Origin: an uncultured Bacteroidota bacterium
GTDB lineage: Bacteria > Bacteroidota > Bacteroidia > Chitinophagales > Chitinophagaceae
DNA: 44,850 nt
Assembly: GCA_903926855.1 (NCBI GenBank)
Contig: CAIYKV010000147.1
Span: 1 to 44,850 of the forward strand
Direction: 5' to 3'
Part shown: piece after piece, positions 19,124 to 29,113 of the stretch
Position numbering within the stretch: the first letter of the stretch is position 1
Layout of the letters: every line of letters begins with the position of its first letter
Translations under genes and position numbers: made by a program
The notes under the pieces: model-generated
What the model was told of the DNA's origin: nothing
Database searches by the model: none
The model's input: the letters and a program-made list of their open reading frames with translations, nothing else

Positions 19124-20647
19124 ATGGACTTTTTACAGTCATTGGGTATTCTCGATAAAAACCAAGGTGTTTCAACTGGTTCCAGCTGGATAGTTTCAGG
19201 CGGGGAAGAAATCATTTCTTATTCGCCGGTTAACGGCAACCGCATTGCTTCAGTAAGCAGTACTGATCTAAAAGCTTATGAAGAGGTAATTAGTAAAGCA
19301 CAGGAAGCATTTATTATTTGGCGATCCTGGCCATCTCCCAAAAGAGGAGAAATCGTCCGGCAGATTGGAGAGCAATTGAGGGAGAATAAGGAACCACTGG
19401 GCAAACTGGTAAGTTATGAAATGGGAAAAAGCCTCCAGGAAGGTTATGGCGAAGTGCAGGAAATGATTGATATCTGCGATTTTGCCGTAGGACTTTCCAG
19501 ACAACTGTATGGACTAACCATGCATAGTGAGCGCCCAAATCACCGTATGTATGAACAATGGCATCCCTTGGGAATAACCGGTATCATTTCTGCTTTTAAT
19601 TTCCCTGTAGCTGTGTGGTCCTGGAATAGTGCACTCTCCTGGGTTTGCGGGAATGTGTGCATATGGAAACCCAGCGAGAAAACACCTTTATGTGGTATTG
19701 CAGTTCAAAAAATTGTATCAGAAGTATTCAAAAAAAATAATGTGCCCGAGGGTGTTTGCAGTCTGGTACAGGGAGGAAAAGAATTGGGCGAATGGATAAG
19801 CCATGATACCCGAATACCTCTTGTATCTGCAACCGGATCTACCCGTATGGGAAAAGCATTGGCCACAGCGGTTGCGGCAAGATTAGGGAAAAGTATTTTG
19901 GAACTTGGTGGCAATAATGCTATCATCATAACACCGCATGCAGATTTGGATATGGCGCTGATCGGATCGGTTTTTGGTGCCGTAGGAACAGCCGGACAAC
20001 GATGTACTTCAACACGAAGACTAATCATTCATGAATCGGTTTATAATACTTTTCGGGAAAAATTAGTAAAAGCCTATGGCCAGTTACGAATTGGGGATCC
20101 ATTAAATACCCATAATCATGTGGGCCCATTGATTGATCACGCGGCAGTAACTATGTACCTACAGGCTATTCAGCAATGTAAGCAACAAGGAGGACATTTT
20201 CTGGTAGAAGGAGGGGTATTGGAAGGGCCGGAATATACCAGCGGTTGTTATGTAAAACCCTGCATCGCAGAAGTAAATAATACTATGTCGATTGTCCAAA
20301 ATGAAACCTTTGCTCCTATTTTATACCTTATCAAGTATTCCCGATTGGAAGAAGCTATTCAATTGCAGAATGGTGTACCCCAGGGATTATCTTCTTCGAT
20401 TATGACTGTTAACATGCGTGAAGCAGAACAATTTCTTTCTTATGCAGGAAGTGATTGCGGGATTGCCAATGTGAATATTGGAACCAGTGGGGCTGAAATC
20501 GGTGGGGCATTTGGCGGAGAAAAAGAAACCGGCGGGGGAAGAGAAAGTGGCAGCGATGCATGGAAAGCTTATATGCGCAGACAAACCAATACCATCAATT
20601 GGAGCAATCATTTGCCTTTGGCACAGGGTATTCAATTTGACTTATAG
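19124..20647 (+). CDS. Aldehyde dehydrogenase, ALDH7/alpha-aminoadipic semialdehyde (piperideine-6-carboxylate) dehydrogenase-like
   Basis: ORF track 19106-20647; likely ATG 19124; RQLYGLTMHSERPNHRMYEQWHPLGITGIISAFNFPVAVWSWN, ELGGNNAIII, GTAGQRCTSTRRL. Confidence 0.9.
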   Translation: MDFLQSLGILDKNQGVSTGSSWIVSGGEEIISYSPVNGNRIASVSSTDLKAYEEVISKAQEAFIIWRSWPSPKRGEIVRQIGEQLRENKEPLGKLVSYEMGKSLQEGYGEVQEMIDICDFAVGLSRQLYGLTMHSERPNHRMYEQWHPLGITGIISAFNFPVAVWSWNSALSWVCGNVCIWKPSEKTPLCGIAVQKIVSEVFKKNNVPEGVCSLVQGGKELGEWISHDTRIPLVSATGSTRMGKALATAVAARLGKSILELGGNNAIIITPHADLDMALIGSVFGAVGTAGQRCTSTRRLIIHESVYNTFREKLVKAYGQLRIGDPLNTHNHVGPLIDHAAVTMYLQAIQQCKQQGGHFLVEGGVLEGPEYTSGCYVKPCIAEVNNTMSIVQNETFAPILYLIKYSRLEEAIQLQNGVPQGLSSSIMTVNMREAEQFLSYAGSDCGIANVNIGTSGAEIGGAFGGEKETGGGRESGSDAWKAYMRRQTNTINWSNHLPLAQGIQFDL

Positions 20648-20747
20648 CTTTTAACAGGAACTGATACTATATTTCTTATTTTTTGATAAGGACTGTGATT
20701 TTTATGCCCTTCTTTCGAATCATAGTAATAAAGCATTCAACGGTTAA

Positions 20748-21257
20748 ATGAATAGGTCCCTCACCAAACAGCAATTAATAGATCTGATTCTGGCCAATAA
20801 AGGGATCATTATCAAAATCTGCAATTCATATTGTTCTGATAAGAATTATCGTGAAGATCTAGGCCAAGAAATCATTTACCAACTACTCAGATCAGGAGAA
20901 AATTTCCAATCAGGAAATAAATTCTCTACCTGGATGTATCGCATTGCCCTTAATGTTGCCATTTCCTTTTACAGAAAACAAAAAACAAATACTCAGGTAG
21001 TTGCTTATACGGATTTGCCTTTTGAAATAGAAGATACTGACGACGGGAAAAGAGAAATGAATGAAAATATATCACGCCTCCAAAAAATGATCAGCCTACT
21101 GGGGCCACTGGATAAAGCAATGATGTTACTCTATCTCGACTCTAAGTCTTATGCAGAAATAGCCGAAGTACTTGACATCACAGAAACCAATGTTGCCACT
21201 AGGATCAGTCGTATCAAAATCCGTTTAAAACAACAATTTAATTATCTCAATCAATAA
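20748..21257 (+). CDS. ECF-type RNA polymerase sigma factor
   Basis: 169 aa; region 2 FSTWMYRIALNVAISFYRK, region 4 LLYLDSKSYAEIAEVLDITETNVATRISRIKIRLKQ. Confidence 0.92.
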   Translation: MNRSLTKQQLIDLILANKGIIIKICNSYCSDKNYREDLGQEIIYQLLRSGENFQSGNKFSTWMYRIALNVAISFYRKQKTNTQVVAYTDLPFEIEDTDDGKREMNENISRLQKMISLLGPLDKAMMLLYLDSKSYAEIAEVLDITETNVATRISRIKIRLKQQFNYLNQ

Positions 21258-21259
21258 TT

Positions 21260-21931
21260 ATGGAGTCCATTGAATTAGCAGAAATCTGGAAAGAATATGA
21301 CAGAAAAATTGATGAGGCAAAAGTCTTGAATTTACAATCCTGGGCCCTGAACCTGCATTGTTTTGAAGCTATACAATTACAAAAGGTAGAATCAAAATTT
21401 TCAAAGCTGGCCGCTTTTAAATTCAGGGCGGTTATCCTGGGACTTATCTGGTTAGCCTTTCTCGGATCTTTGGTATATGCGAACCATATGAAAAACCTTT
21501 ATTTCACTATCTCCCTTGGAGGTATATTTCTGATCACTTTGCTTTCTATTTTTTCCTATTGCAGGCAAATTATCCAGCTGAAAAGCATCCGGTATGATCA
21601 CAATATCCAGGAAACCCAAAAAAGGATTTCAATAATAGAAATCTCCACGCTGCAGAGTTTACGCATTTCCTGGCTCCAGCTCCCCTTTTACAGTACCTGG
21701 TTCTGGAATGATGAATGGATCAAGCATCCGAGTCATAATTTCTGGATGATCGCCTTCCCGATTACGCTTGGCTTTTTAGTGCTAACTCTCTATCTTTTTT
21801 TACAACTTCGCCCGGATAATATTGGACAGAAATGGGTAAAAATTATGTTAATGGCGGGACCAGAATACAAATCCCTGGTTATTGCAAATGAATTTCTGGC
21901 AGAGATTGAGAAAGTGAAGCAAAATTTATAA
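21260..21931 (+). CDS. Membrane protein paired with ECF sigma (candidate anti-sigma factor), 3 predicted TM
   Basis: 223 aa; starts 2 nt after the sigma stop; N-terminal SIELAEIWKEYDRKIDEAK, three hydrophobic segments. Confidence 0.65.
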   Translation: MESIELAEIWKEYDRKIDEAKVLNLQSWALNLHCFEAIQLQKVESKFSKLAAFKFRAVILGLIWLAFLGSLVYANHMKNLYFTISLGGIFLITLLSIFSYCRQIIQLKSIRYDHNIQETQKRISIIEISTLQSLRISWLQLPFYSTWFWNDEWIKHPSHNFWMIAFPITLGFLVLTLYLFLQLRPDNIGQKWVKIMLMAGPEYKSLVIANEFLAEIEKVKQNL

Positions 21932-22081
21932 ATAAATGATTGATATATAAGTATATATAAATTAAAGATCACCACAAGTAAACAGGATTCCACAGTACTA
22001 AGGTTTTGATAAAAAATGATGGAAATGATTATTTTATCGTTATGATTATGCAAATTTGTAGGGATTGAAATTCATTACGTA

Positions 22082-23767
22082 ATGCACCGAAGGATTGTTT
22101 TAGCCATATTTGTATTGACTGTATTCTTTTCCGAAAGTAATGCCCAGACTGATGCACCCCGAGGCTGGCACCTGCTTGATTTAGCTAAAGATTCCTTTTA
22201 TGGTATCAGTCTTGATAAAGCCTATCAATTTCTGAAAGAAAAACACAGAACATCGAAACCGGTTATCGTTGCCGTACTGGATTCCGGGGTGGATACCACC
22301 CATGAAGATTTAAAATCTGTGTTGTGGCGTAATCCTAAAGAAATACCCGGGAATGGGATTGATGATGACGGAAATGGATATGTTGATGATGTGTATGGCT
22401 GGAATTTCCTGGGTGGAAAAGATGGGAGAAATGTTACCAAAACCTCCGACGAAAGATCAAGGGTGTTTCATCATTTTAAAGCAAAGTTTGCGGGCAAAGC
22501 TATAGATACTGCTGCACTTTCTGTACTGGATAAAGATGATTATATCTTATGGAAAAAAGCATCAGACCAGCTTAATTTCAGTTCTGACGACCAGGTTCAG
22601 TTGATGTTTATTGAAATCACTACCAAAGCCATCAAAAAACATGATAAAGTGTTGCGGAAGGAAATGGGTTGTGAAGAATACACTTGCGAAAAAGTAGAGA
22701 AATTTGAGCCAGCTACCAGAACCGCACGTGAAGCCAAGTTTGGTTATCTCACCTGTATGAAAATGATTGGAGTGGATGCGGATGAAAAAAACACCAGCAC
22801 TATTTCAGACCTCGATGAAGAAGTAGAGAAGATGAAATCGAATGCTGAAGCTAGAGATATTCCCCCTATTGATTATCGGGCAGATATTATTAAGGACGAT
22901 TATTACAATTTTGCGGACAGATACTACGGAAACAATGATGTGATGGCAGGCTCAGGTGCTAAACATGGTACCCATGTCAGTGGCCTTATCGGGGCGCAAC
23001 GCAATAATGGGAAAGGAATGGATGGTGTTGCAGACAATGTCAAGATCATGATGGTAAGGGTGGTGCCGGAAGGTGACGAATACGATAAAGATGTTGCGCT
23101 GGGTATTATATATGCTGTAGATAATGGGGCCAAAGTAATCAATATGAGTTTTGGCAAATCCTTTTCCCCAGAAAAAAGATGGGTTGACAGTGCAGTTCAT
23201 TATGCAGAATTATATGATGTATTGATTGTTCATGCCTCAGGTAACGAAACTGCAGATATTGATAACAAAGAAAATTACCCCAATCCCTGGCTTAAGCAAT
23301 GGAATACCAATGCTACTAATTTTATAACGGTTGGTGCCAGCAGCGATCCGAAAATTTCCGGCGGCATTGTTGCGGATTTCAGTAATTATGGAAAAAATAA
23401 TGTAGATGTATTTGCCCCCGGCGTTCGTATGTATTCTACCCTGCCAGGAGGTAACGAGTATGGCAATCTGAAAGGAACGAGTATGGCCGCACCGGTTGTA
23501 GCGGGTTTGGCAGCTCTGATCCGTTCTTATTATCCAGACCTGAAAGCAATTGATGTTAAAAAAATCATTGAATCCTCTGTAACAATTCCTGCTGCTGATA
23601 TCATCAGTATCAGACCCGGTACAAAAGATGAAAACGTTCCCTTCAGTCAATTATCCAGATCTGGAGGCATTATTAATGCCTATAATGCAGTACAAATGGC
23701 AGAAATCACCAAAGCTTCTATACTGCATAAACCGGCTTCCTCAAATGCCGGAAAGGCAAAGCTTTGA
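22082..23767 (+). CDS. S8 family subtilisin-like serine peptidase, secreted
   Basis: Signal peptide; Asp AVLDSGVDTTHEDL, His KHGTHVSGLIGA, Ser GTSMAAPVVAGLAALI. Confidence 0.95.
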   Translation: MHRRIVLAIFVLTVFFSESNAQTDAPRGWHLLDLAKDSFYGISLDKAYQFLKEKHRTSKPVIVAVLDSGVDTTHEDLKSVLWRNPKEIPGNGIDDDGNGYVDDVYGWNFLGGKDGRNVTKTSDERSRVFHHFKAKFAGKAIDTAALSVLDKDDYILWKKASDQLNFSSDDQVQLMFIEITTKAIKKHDKVLRKEMGCEEYTCEKVEKFEPATRTAREAKFGYLTCMKMIGVDADEKNTSTISDLDEEVEKMKSNAEARDIPPIDYRADIIKDDYYNFADRYYGNNDVMAGSGAKHGTHVSGLIGAQRNNGKGMDGVADNVKIMMVRVVPEGDEYDKDVALGIIYAVDNGAKVINMSFGKSFSPEKRWVDSAVHYAELYDVLIVHASGNETADIDNKENYPNPWLKQWNTNATNFITVGASSDPKISGGIVADFSNYGKNNVDVFAPGVRMYSTLPGGNEYGNLKGTSMAAPVVAGLAALIRSYYPDLKAIDVKKIIESSVTIPAADIISIRPGTKDENVPFSQLSRSGGIINAYNAVQMAEITKASILHKPASSNAGKAKL

Positions 23768-23831
23768 TGATATAGGGATATCTCAGGTTTCTTCAGACCC
23801 ATTCATTATCTTTTCATCAAAAAATAATTCT

Positions 23832-24341
23832 ATGCCAATCCCGAATACAGGTGATTATCCTGCTTATTTTGAAAAATATATTTCGCTGGTTACTGCTGAC
23901 AGTCCATCTGAAGCCATTGCAAATTATTCAGCATTGCTGCTTAACTTTTTCAACTCACTACCAGAAGAGAAAGCCAATTATGCCTATGCAACAGGGAAGT
24001 GGACATTGAAAGAGGTATTACAGCATATGATAGATACGGAAAGAATATTTTCTTACCGCATTTTAAGGATCAGCCGAAATGATACCACGCCTTTGGCTTC
24101 TTTTGATGAGAACCATTATGCAGAAAATGCAGTAAGCTCATTAAGAAGCTTGACAAATATTAAGGAAGAATTTATTGCTGTCAGGAAATCTACCGATTTG
24201 TTGATTCTATCTCTTTCCAATGAACAGCTTTCTCATTTTGGTACGGCCAGTAACCAACCGGTAACTGCCAATGCGATTGGGTTTATGGTATTCGGGCACT
24301 TGCTGCATCATAAAAAAATTATTGAAGAAAAATATCTCTGA
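23832..24341 (+). CDS. DinB family protein
   Basis: ORF track 23628-24341; likely ATG 23832 (MPIPNTGDYPAYFEKYI); ATGKWTLKEVLQHMIDTERIFSYRILRISRND, GHLLHHKKIIEEKY. Confidence 0.88.
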   Translation: MPIPNTGDYPAYFEKYISLVTADSPSEAIANYSALLLNFFNSLPEEKANYAYATGKWTLKEVLQHMIDTERIFSYRILRISRNDTTPLASFDENHYAENAVSSLRSLTNIKEEFIAVRKSTDLLILSLSNEQLSHFGTASNQPVTANAIGFMVFGHLLHHKKIIEEKYL

Positions 24342-24353
24342 GCGTATTCAAGC

Positions 24354-25160
24354 TCAGTATCTTAAAAAATCACACCACTCTTCATCGCACAATAGTTTCT
24401 GTAGTGTGCTATTCTTCATTACTTGCATATAATCCATAGGTTTTCCATTTACCCAGATGGTTCGATATACCAGTCTTATTCCGTGGCTATAATCTACCCA
24501 CCAATTGATATGCCCGGTATATAAGGGTTGAATGGGATTCCCATCCGGCTTATGCCAGCCATAGATGGCTTCGTGTTCTGGTTTTGCATCGTGAATCAGT
24601 TTCCCGGAAATTACCAGATCCTTTTTTATCCCTGCGATCAAGCCCTTCCTTCCTTTTCTTTGTCCTTCTATTATCAAATGATGCTGCCACATAGTAACTG
24701 AGCTATCTCTGAATGCATACATCGGAACCGGTACTAATTTTACAACTGCTTGCTCGTAAATCGTATTGACCATTTTACGAGTAGGTAAGAAACAATGAAA
24801 GCTGTCTGCAATTTGCTGTGCCGCCATAGGGGTTAATGGAATCCTTGCCCAATCATCATCTGTTCCTACAGATAGATAATCTGGGGCAACATAGAAATAC
24901 GCAAAAATGGTTTTCCCTGAACTATCCGTAATACTGGTATGAATTCTTACGAATTTTCGAAGGTAAGAAGGATAATTCCCTGATAATATTTCTGCAACAG
25001 CTAAAGAATCGCGCTGTTTCCATTTACAGGCTGCAACGGTTTGATAAAAATCAGTGCCCGTTTTTGTTTCAGTTGATGGCTGTCTCACCGGCCAATGCAT
25101 TTTATGGCTGCTGCTACAGGAAACAAAAAAAAATAAAAAAATAAACCGGTACATTTTCAT
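24354..25160 (-). CDS. Hypothetical lipoprotein
   Basis: 268 aa; N-terminal MKMYRFIFLFFFVSCSSSH lipobox-like signal; no recognised domain. Confidence 0.65.
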   Translation of the reverse strand: MKMYRFIFLFFFVSCSSSHKMHWPVRQPSTETKTGTDFYQTVAACKWKQRDSLAVAEILSGNYPSYLRKFVRIHTSITDSSGKTIFAYFYVAPDYLSVGTDDDWARIPLTPMAAQQIADSFHCFLPTRKMVNTIYEQAVVKLVPVPMYAFRDSSVTMWQHHLIIEGQRKGRKGLIAGIKKDLVISGKLIHDAKPEHEAIYGWHKPDGNPIQPLYTGHINWWVDYSHGIRLVYRTIWVNGKPMDYMQVMKNSTLQKLLCDEEWCDFLRY

Positions 25161-25181
25161 ATTCTATCCTAGAATGATTTC

Positions 25182-25850
25182 TCAGAGTTCGGTTATTGTG
25201 ATGTTCTTAAACCAGGCTTCTCCCCCATGATCCTGTAAGGCAATATGCCCTTTTTTAGACATGCCATACCCATTGGTTTCTTTCCATTTACCGTTGGCTT
25301 TATGTTGCTTCCATGTATCCGTCCATAAATCGTATTCTACCACCTTCTTTCCATTCAGCCAATGTTCCACATGACCCTTGTTTACTTTGATTACTGTATG
25401 ATTCCATTCTCCCGCAGGATGTGTTGCATCCATCATTGGAGGATCCATGGCATAATTGGCCGCAGTTTTTTGCCAGTCAGCTATTTTTTCCGGGTAGCCC
25501 TGGTCATCAATCAGCTGATATTCCGGACCACTTTGGTAAGATGCGGGGAATTCTTCTGTTACCATATACAATATCCCGCTATTGGCTTGTGGTGCTATTT
25601 TCCAGTCAAGAGACAATAGAAAATTTTCATATTCCTTTTCTGTAATCAGGTCAGCATGTTTGGTATTGGGATCCTTATTCCCTTTATTAAAAAGAATTCC
25701 GCCTTTTGCCTGCCAGGAATCGGCCGGTTTATTTTGATAGGTGCGCCATCCCTTAAGTGTTTGCCCATCGAATATGGATTGCTGGCCAAATAGTAAGCCC
25801 AGGTTTACTAAAAAGATCAACAAACCGGTAATCAGTATTCTCTTTTTCAT
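25182..25850 (-). CDS. DUF1080 / 3-keto-disaccharide hydrolase domain protein
   Basis: Signal peptide; SIFDGQTLKGWRTY, NSGILYMV, EYQLIDDQG, GEWNHTVIKVNKGHVEHWLNGKKV, IALQDHGGEAWFKNI. Confidence 0.92.
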   Translation of the reverse strand: MKKRILITGLLIFLVNLGLLFGQQSIFDGQTLKGWRTYQNKPADSWQAKGGILFNKGNKDPNTKHADLITEKEYENFLLSLDWKIAPQANSGILYMVTEEFPASYQSGPEYQLIDDQGYPEKIADWQKTAANYAMDPPMMDATHPAGEWNHTVIKVNKGHVEHWLNGKKVVEYDLWTDTWKQHKANGKWKETNGYGMSKKGHIALQDHGGEAWFKNITITEL

Positions 25851-25930
25851 ATAACTGTTTTAGGGTTGCTGAAAGATAAAAACAAATCAGGTAATATTTA
25901 TAGCGTTTTAGCAGATAACTTAGCATTTCT

Positions 25931-26428
25931 ATGACAAGGATCGGTCTGATTTCAGATACACATGACTATGTAGATGAATCCATTTTCAAACATTTTGATA
26001 AATGTGATGAAATATGGCATGCAGGCGATTTTGGCACATCCAAAGTAGCTGATGCGTTACAGTCATTCAAGCCATTGAAAGGGGTTTATGGTAATATTGA
26101 TGGATATGATATCAGAAGCGTATATCCCGAAACCCTGGTATGGAATTGTGAGGAAGTGAAAATCCTGATGACACATATCGGTGGGTATCCCCCAAAATAT
26201 TATCCAATAAGTAAACCACTTCTGTTACAACATCATCCACAACTTTTTATCAGTGGTCACTCACATATTTTGAAGGTGATCTTTGATAATTCAGTGAATT
26301 GCCTGCATATGAACCCTGGCGCCGCGGGTAAACATGGCTGGCATAAAGTAAGAACCCTGATCCGCTTTGTAATTGACGGTAAAGATATGCGGGAATGTGA
26401 GGTGATTGAGTTGGGGGGGAGGGGGTAG
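25931..26428 (+). CDS. Metallophosphoesterase, YfcE/MJ0936 family
   Basis: RIGLISDTHDYVDE, IWHAGDFG, VYGNIDGYDIR, ISGHSHI, MNPGAAGKHG. Confidence 0.93.
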   Translation: MTRIGLISDTHDYVDESIFKHFDKCDEIWHAGDFGTSKVADALQSFKPLKGVYGNIDGYDIRSVYPETLVWNCEEVKILMTHIGGYPPKYYPISKPLLLQHHPQLFISGHSHILKVIFDNSVNCLHMNPGAAGKHGWHKVRTLIRFVIDGKDMRECEVIELGGRG

Positions 26429-26452
26429 TTATACAGAATTGTTTAATTGTTC

Positions 26453-26526
26453 AATTGCTGCATGGTTAAATGGCTGCTTGTAATAGGACTCTACTAACCA
26501 TATAACTATTTAACCATGCAGCAATT
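26453..26526. repeat. Perfect 19-nt inverted repeat with 36-nt loop, between convergent genes
   Basis: AATTGCTGCATGGTTAAAT (26453-26471) and its exact reverse complement ATTTAACCATGCAGCAATT (26508-26526). Confidence 0.9.
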
Positions 26527-26556
26527 AAACATCCTGCTTCTTAGTCGAATTTAAAA

Positions 26557-27030
26557 TTAAGCCATACCCGGAAACAAAGGCCTGCCCACAATCTCTCTGA
26601 ATGGCCAGGGGATGCTGGCTAATATCAGTATAAGGGCGATCAGGAAATACCAGAATGCTTTTTTATATTTTACTTCATCAGCAACCGCTTTTTTTGCCAT
26701 TCCATGACCAAATGTGATCAGTAAAATAGCTACAATCATGCCTACCGGATGTTCTACCCAAAAGAATCGAAAGAATTTATCTTTCATTACCCGGGTACCT
26801 TCTGGTAAATTGGTAACAAAAATGCCAAACCTGCCAAAACCTACCTGATACAAGCCCAATAAAAGTGTGACATGTCCGCTGATCATAGTAAATAACCATA
26901 TCTTTTTATCACCCGGAGCAAATATTTTCTTCGACTTCCATCCCGAATAGGCTTTCAGAATAGATATCACCAGCAAAACCAAAATGATCCAGCGTAAAAA
27001 ATTATGAAGATGTAATAAACCTGTTTGCAT
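26557..27030 (-). CDS. Hypothetical multi-TM membrane protein (cytochrome b-like hypothetical)
   Basis: 157 aa; 4 hydrophobic segments with conserved-looking His (LHNFLRW, ISGHVTLLLGL, VEHPVGM, FGHGMAK). Confidence 0.65.
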   Translation of the reverse strand: MQTGLLHLHNFLRWIILVLLVISILKAYSGWKSKKIFAPGDKKIWLFTMISGHVTLLLGLYQVGFGRFGIFVTNLPEGTRVMKDKFFRFFWVEHPVGMIVAILLITFGHGMAKKAVADEVKYKKAFWYFLIALILILASIPWPFREIVGRPLFPGMA

Positions 27031-27086
27031 ATATTCTGTTTTATCTGGTTTGTAATTATTAATTTTAAATTATTAATTGTTAATTA

Positions 27087-28166
27087 CTAATCAACCCAAT
27101 CTGCTACAAATAAATTGGTATCATGTCCCCCACCATTGTTTCGGTTGGAAGAGAATAGTATTTTTTTTCCATCCGGACTAAACATCGGAAAAGCATCGAA
27201 GCCTTTATCACGACTTACTTTTTCTAATCCCTTTCCATTAATATCGGTGAGGTACATGTTGAAAGGAAACCCTCTTTTATATTCATGGTTACTGCAAAAA
27301 ATAATATGCTTACCATCTGGTGTAAAATTCGGTGCCCAGTTAGCCTGTTCAAGGAATGTAATCTGGTGAGCATTCTTTCCGTCAGCATCTGCAACCCATA
27401 CTTCCATGTGGGTTGGCGCAACAAGTCCTTCTGCTAATAATTCTTTGTACTCTTTAATTTCTTCAGGGGTAGTAGGTCGGCTGGCTCTCCAGACTATTTT
27501 TTTCCCATCCGGACTAAACCATGCCCCACCATCATAACCCAAGGTATTGGTTACTTTAATTTCCTTACCGGTTGCCAGTTCCATTACATAGAGGTCAAGG
27601 TCTCCTTCTTTTACACTGCAATAAATCATCTTTTTCCCATCAGGTGAAAGGGTGCCTTCTGCATCATATCCTTTTGAATGGGTTAACTGTTTTATAATCT
27701 TTCCGCTGGTATCGGCCATATATATATCATAGCTTTCATAAATGGGCCAGATATATTTATTTCCATATTTAGATCTGTCGGGTAATGGCGGGCAGGTATC
27801 AGCTCCTTTAAAAGTAGAAGCATAAATAATATGTTTACCATCCGGCAGAAAATAGGAACAAGATGTTCGGCCTTTTCCACTGCTTACCATATGGTAGGTG
27901 AATTTTTCACCTTTGGCAGGTAGTTTTCCAATGAATATCTGATCGCAATTCAATCCTTCTTTTGGGTTGGTACGTTGGAAAATAATCGACTTTCCATCAT
28001 AACTCCAATACGCTTCTGCGTTATCACCCCCGAAAGTAAGCTGGGTGATATTTTTAAAATGCCTCTCTCCGGCAAATAGTACAGAATCGGGACTTATATT
28101 TTTGTCCTGTGCAAAAAGGGTTCCCGCTAATAAAATGAAAATGGGTAAAAAAGCTGATCTACGCAT
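27087..28166 (-). CDS. TolB-like PD40 beta-propeller protein, secreted
   Basis: Signal peptide; repeated SPDGKKIxxxS motifs (YDGKSIIFQR, FLPDGKHIIYAST, SPDGKKMIYCS, SPDGKKIVWRA, TPDGKHIIFCS, SPDGKKILFSS). Confidence 0.9.
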   Translation of the reverse strand: MRRSAFLPIFILLAGTLFAQDKNISPDSVLFAGERHFKNITQLTFGGDNAEAYWSYDGKSIIFQRTNPKEGLNCDQIFIGKLPAKGEKFTYHMVSSGKGRTSCSYFLPDGKHIIYASTFKGADTCPPLPDRSKYGNKYIWPIYESYDIYMADTSGKIIKQLTHSKGYDAEGTLSPDGKKMIYCSVKEGDLDLYVMELATGKEIKVTNTLGYDGGAWFSPDGKKIVWRASRPTTPEEIKEYKELLAEGLVAPTHMEVWVADADGKNAHQITFLEQANWAPNFTPDGKHIIFCSNHEYKRGFPFNMYLTDINGKGLEKVSRDKGFDAFPMFSPDGKKILFSSNRNNGGGHDTNLFVADWVD

Positions 28167-28256
28167 AATTGTTAATATTCGGCAAAAATAAGGGGCTGAT
28201 ACCAGTGAATTGTCAGAAAAATATCATCTCTTATTCTATCGGCCTATTTTTGTGTA

Positions 28257-29063
28257 ATGAAATACTGTATTCCGGCTCTATTTTTTCTATTCTTACTGGC
28301 CTGCAAGAACGAATCGAAAACAAATCATGCGCAAGCTTTATCTCCCGGGGACTTACCTGCGTCCGTCAAAAACCTGATAAGCAATGTAAGCAAAAACCCT
28401 GATAGTACCGGTTTACGGTTCCAATTGGTAGATGCCCTGGATAGTATGGGTGATTATACAGAGGCGCTGGCCCAGGCAGATTCGATGATCAAAAGAGATA
28501 GTCTAAGTTACGCTTTATGGTACAGGAAGGCAATGGTTCAGGAAAATGCCAAAGATACCCCAGGGGCTTTACGATCTTTCAGATATGCCATCAGGATATA
28601 TCCCTCTCCTGATGCAATGTTGGCAGCTGCCAATCTATTAGCAGAAAAAGGAAATGATACAGCATTATTATTGACAAAAGAGGTAGCCAGTTTCCGGGAG
28701 GGAAGAGAATATACAGCTCATTGCAATTTTATCAATGGGGTATATTATGCCCGCAAAGGAGAACATGCAAAAGCAATGGCGGCATTTAATAATTGTATTC
28801 TGAACGATCTGAATTATATGGAAGCGTATATGGAGAAAGGTTTTCTCTATTACGAGAGCAAGAAACTGCCTGAAGCGATACAGGTATTTACTACAGTAAT
28901 TACCCTCAAAAACACGTATCCTGATGGGTATTACTGGCTGGGAAAATGTTATGAAACAAACCAGAATAAACCAGGGGCAATTTCCAATTACCAAAAAGCG
29001 CTGACCCTTGATCCCCAATTAAAAGAGGCAGGAATCGCCTTAAAAAGATTGGGAGTGAATTAA
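28257..29063 (+). CDS. TPR-repeat lipoprotein
   Basis: Lipobox MKYCIPALFFLFLLACKNE; several TPR-like units (DYTEALAQADSMIKRDSLSYALWYRKA; KPGAISNYQKALTLDPQ). Confidence 0.85.
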   Translation: MKYCIPALFFLFLLACKNESKTNHAQALSPGDLPASVKNLISNVSKNPDSTGLRFQLVDALDSMGDYTEALAQADSMIKRDSLSYALWYRKAMVQENAKDTPGALRSFRYAIRIYPSPDAMLAAANLLAEKGNDTALLLTKEVASFREGREYTAHCNFINGVYYARKGEHAKAMAAFNNCILNDLNYMEAYMEKGFLYYESKKLPEAIQVFTTVITLKNTYPDGYYWLGKCYETNQNKPGAISNYQKALTLDPQLKEAGIALKRLGVN

Positions 29064-29113
29064 TTTTAAGGTTACAAAATAATTTTCTGAATTTCGTTTT
29101 ATAAATCAAAGAT

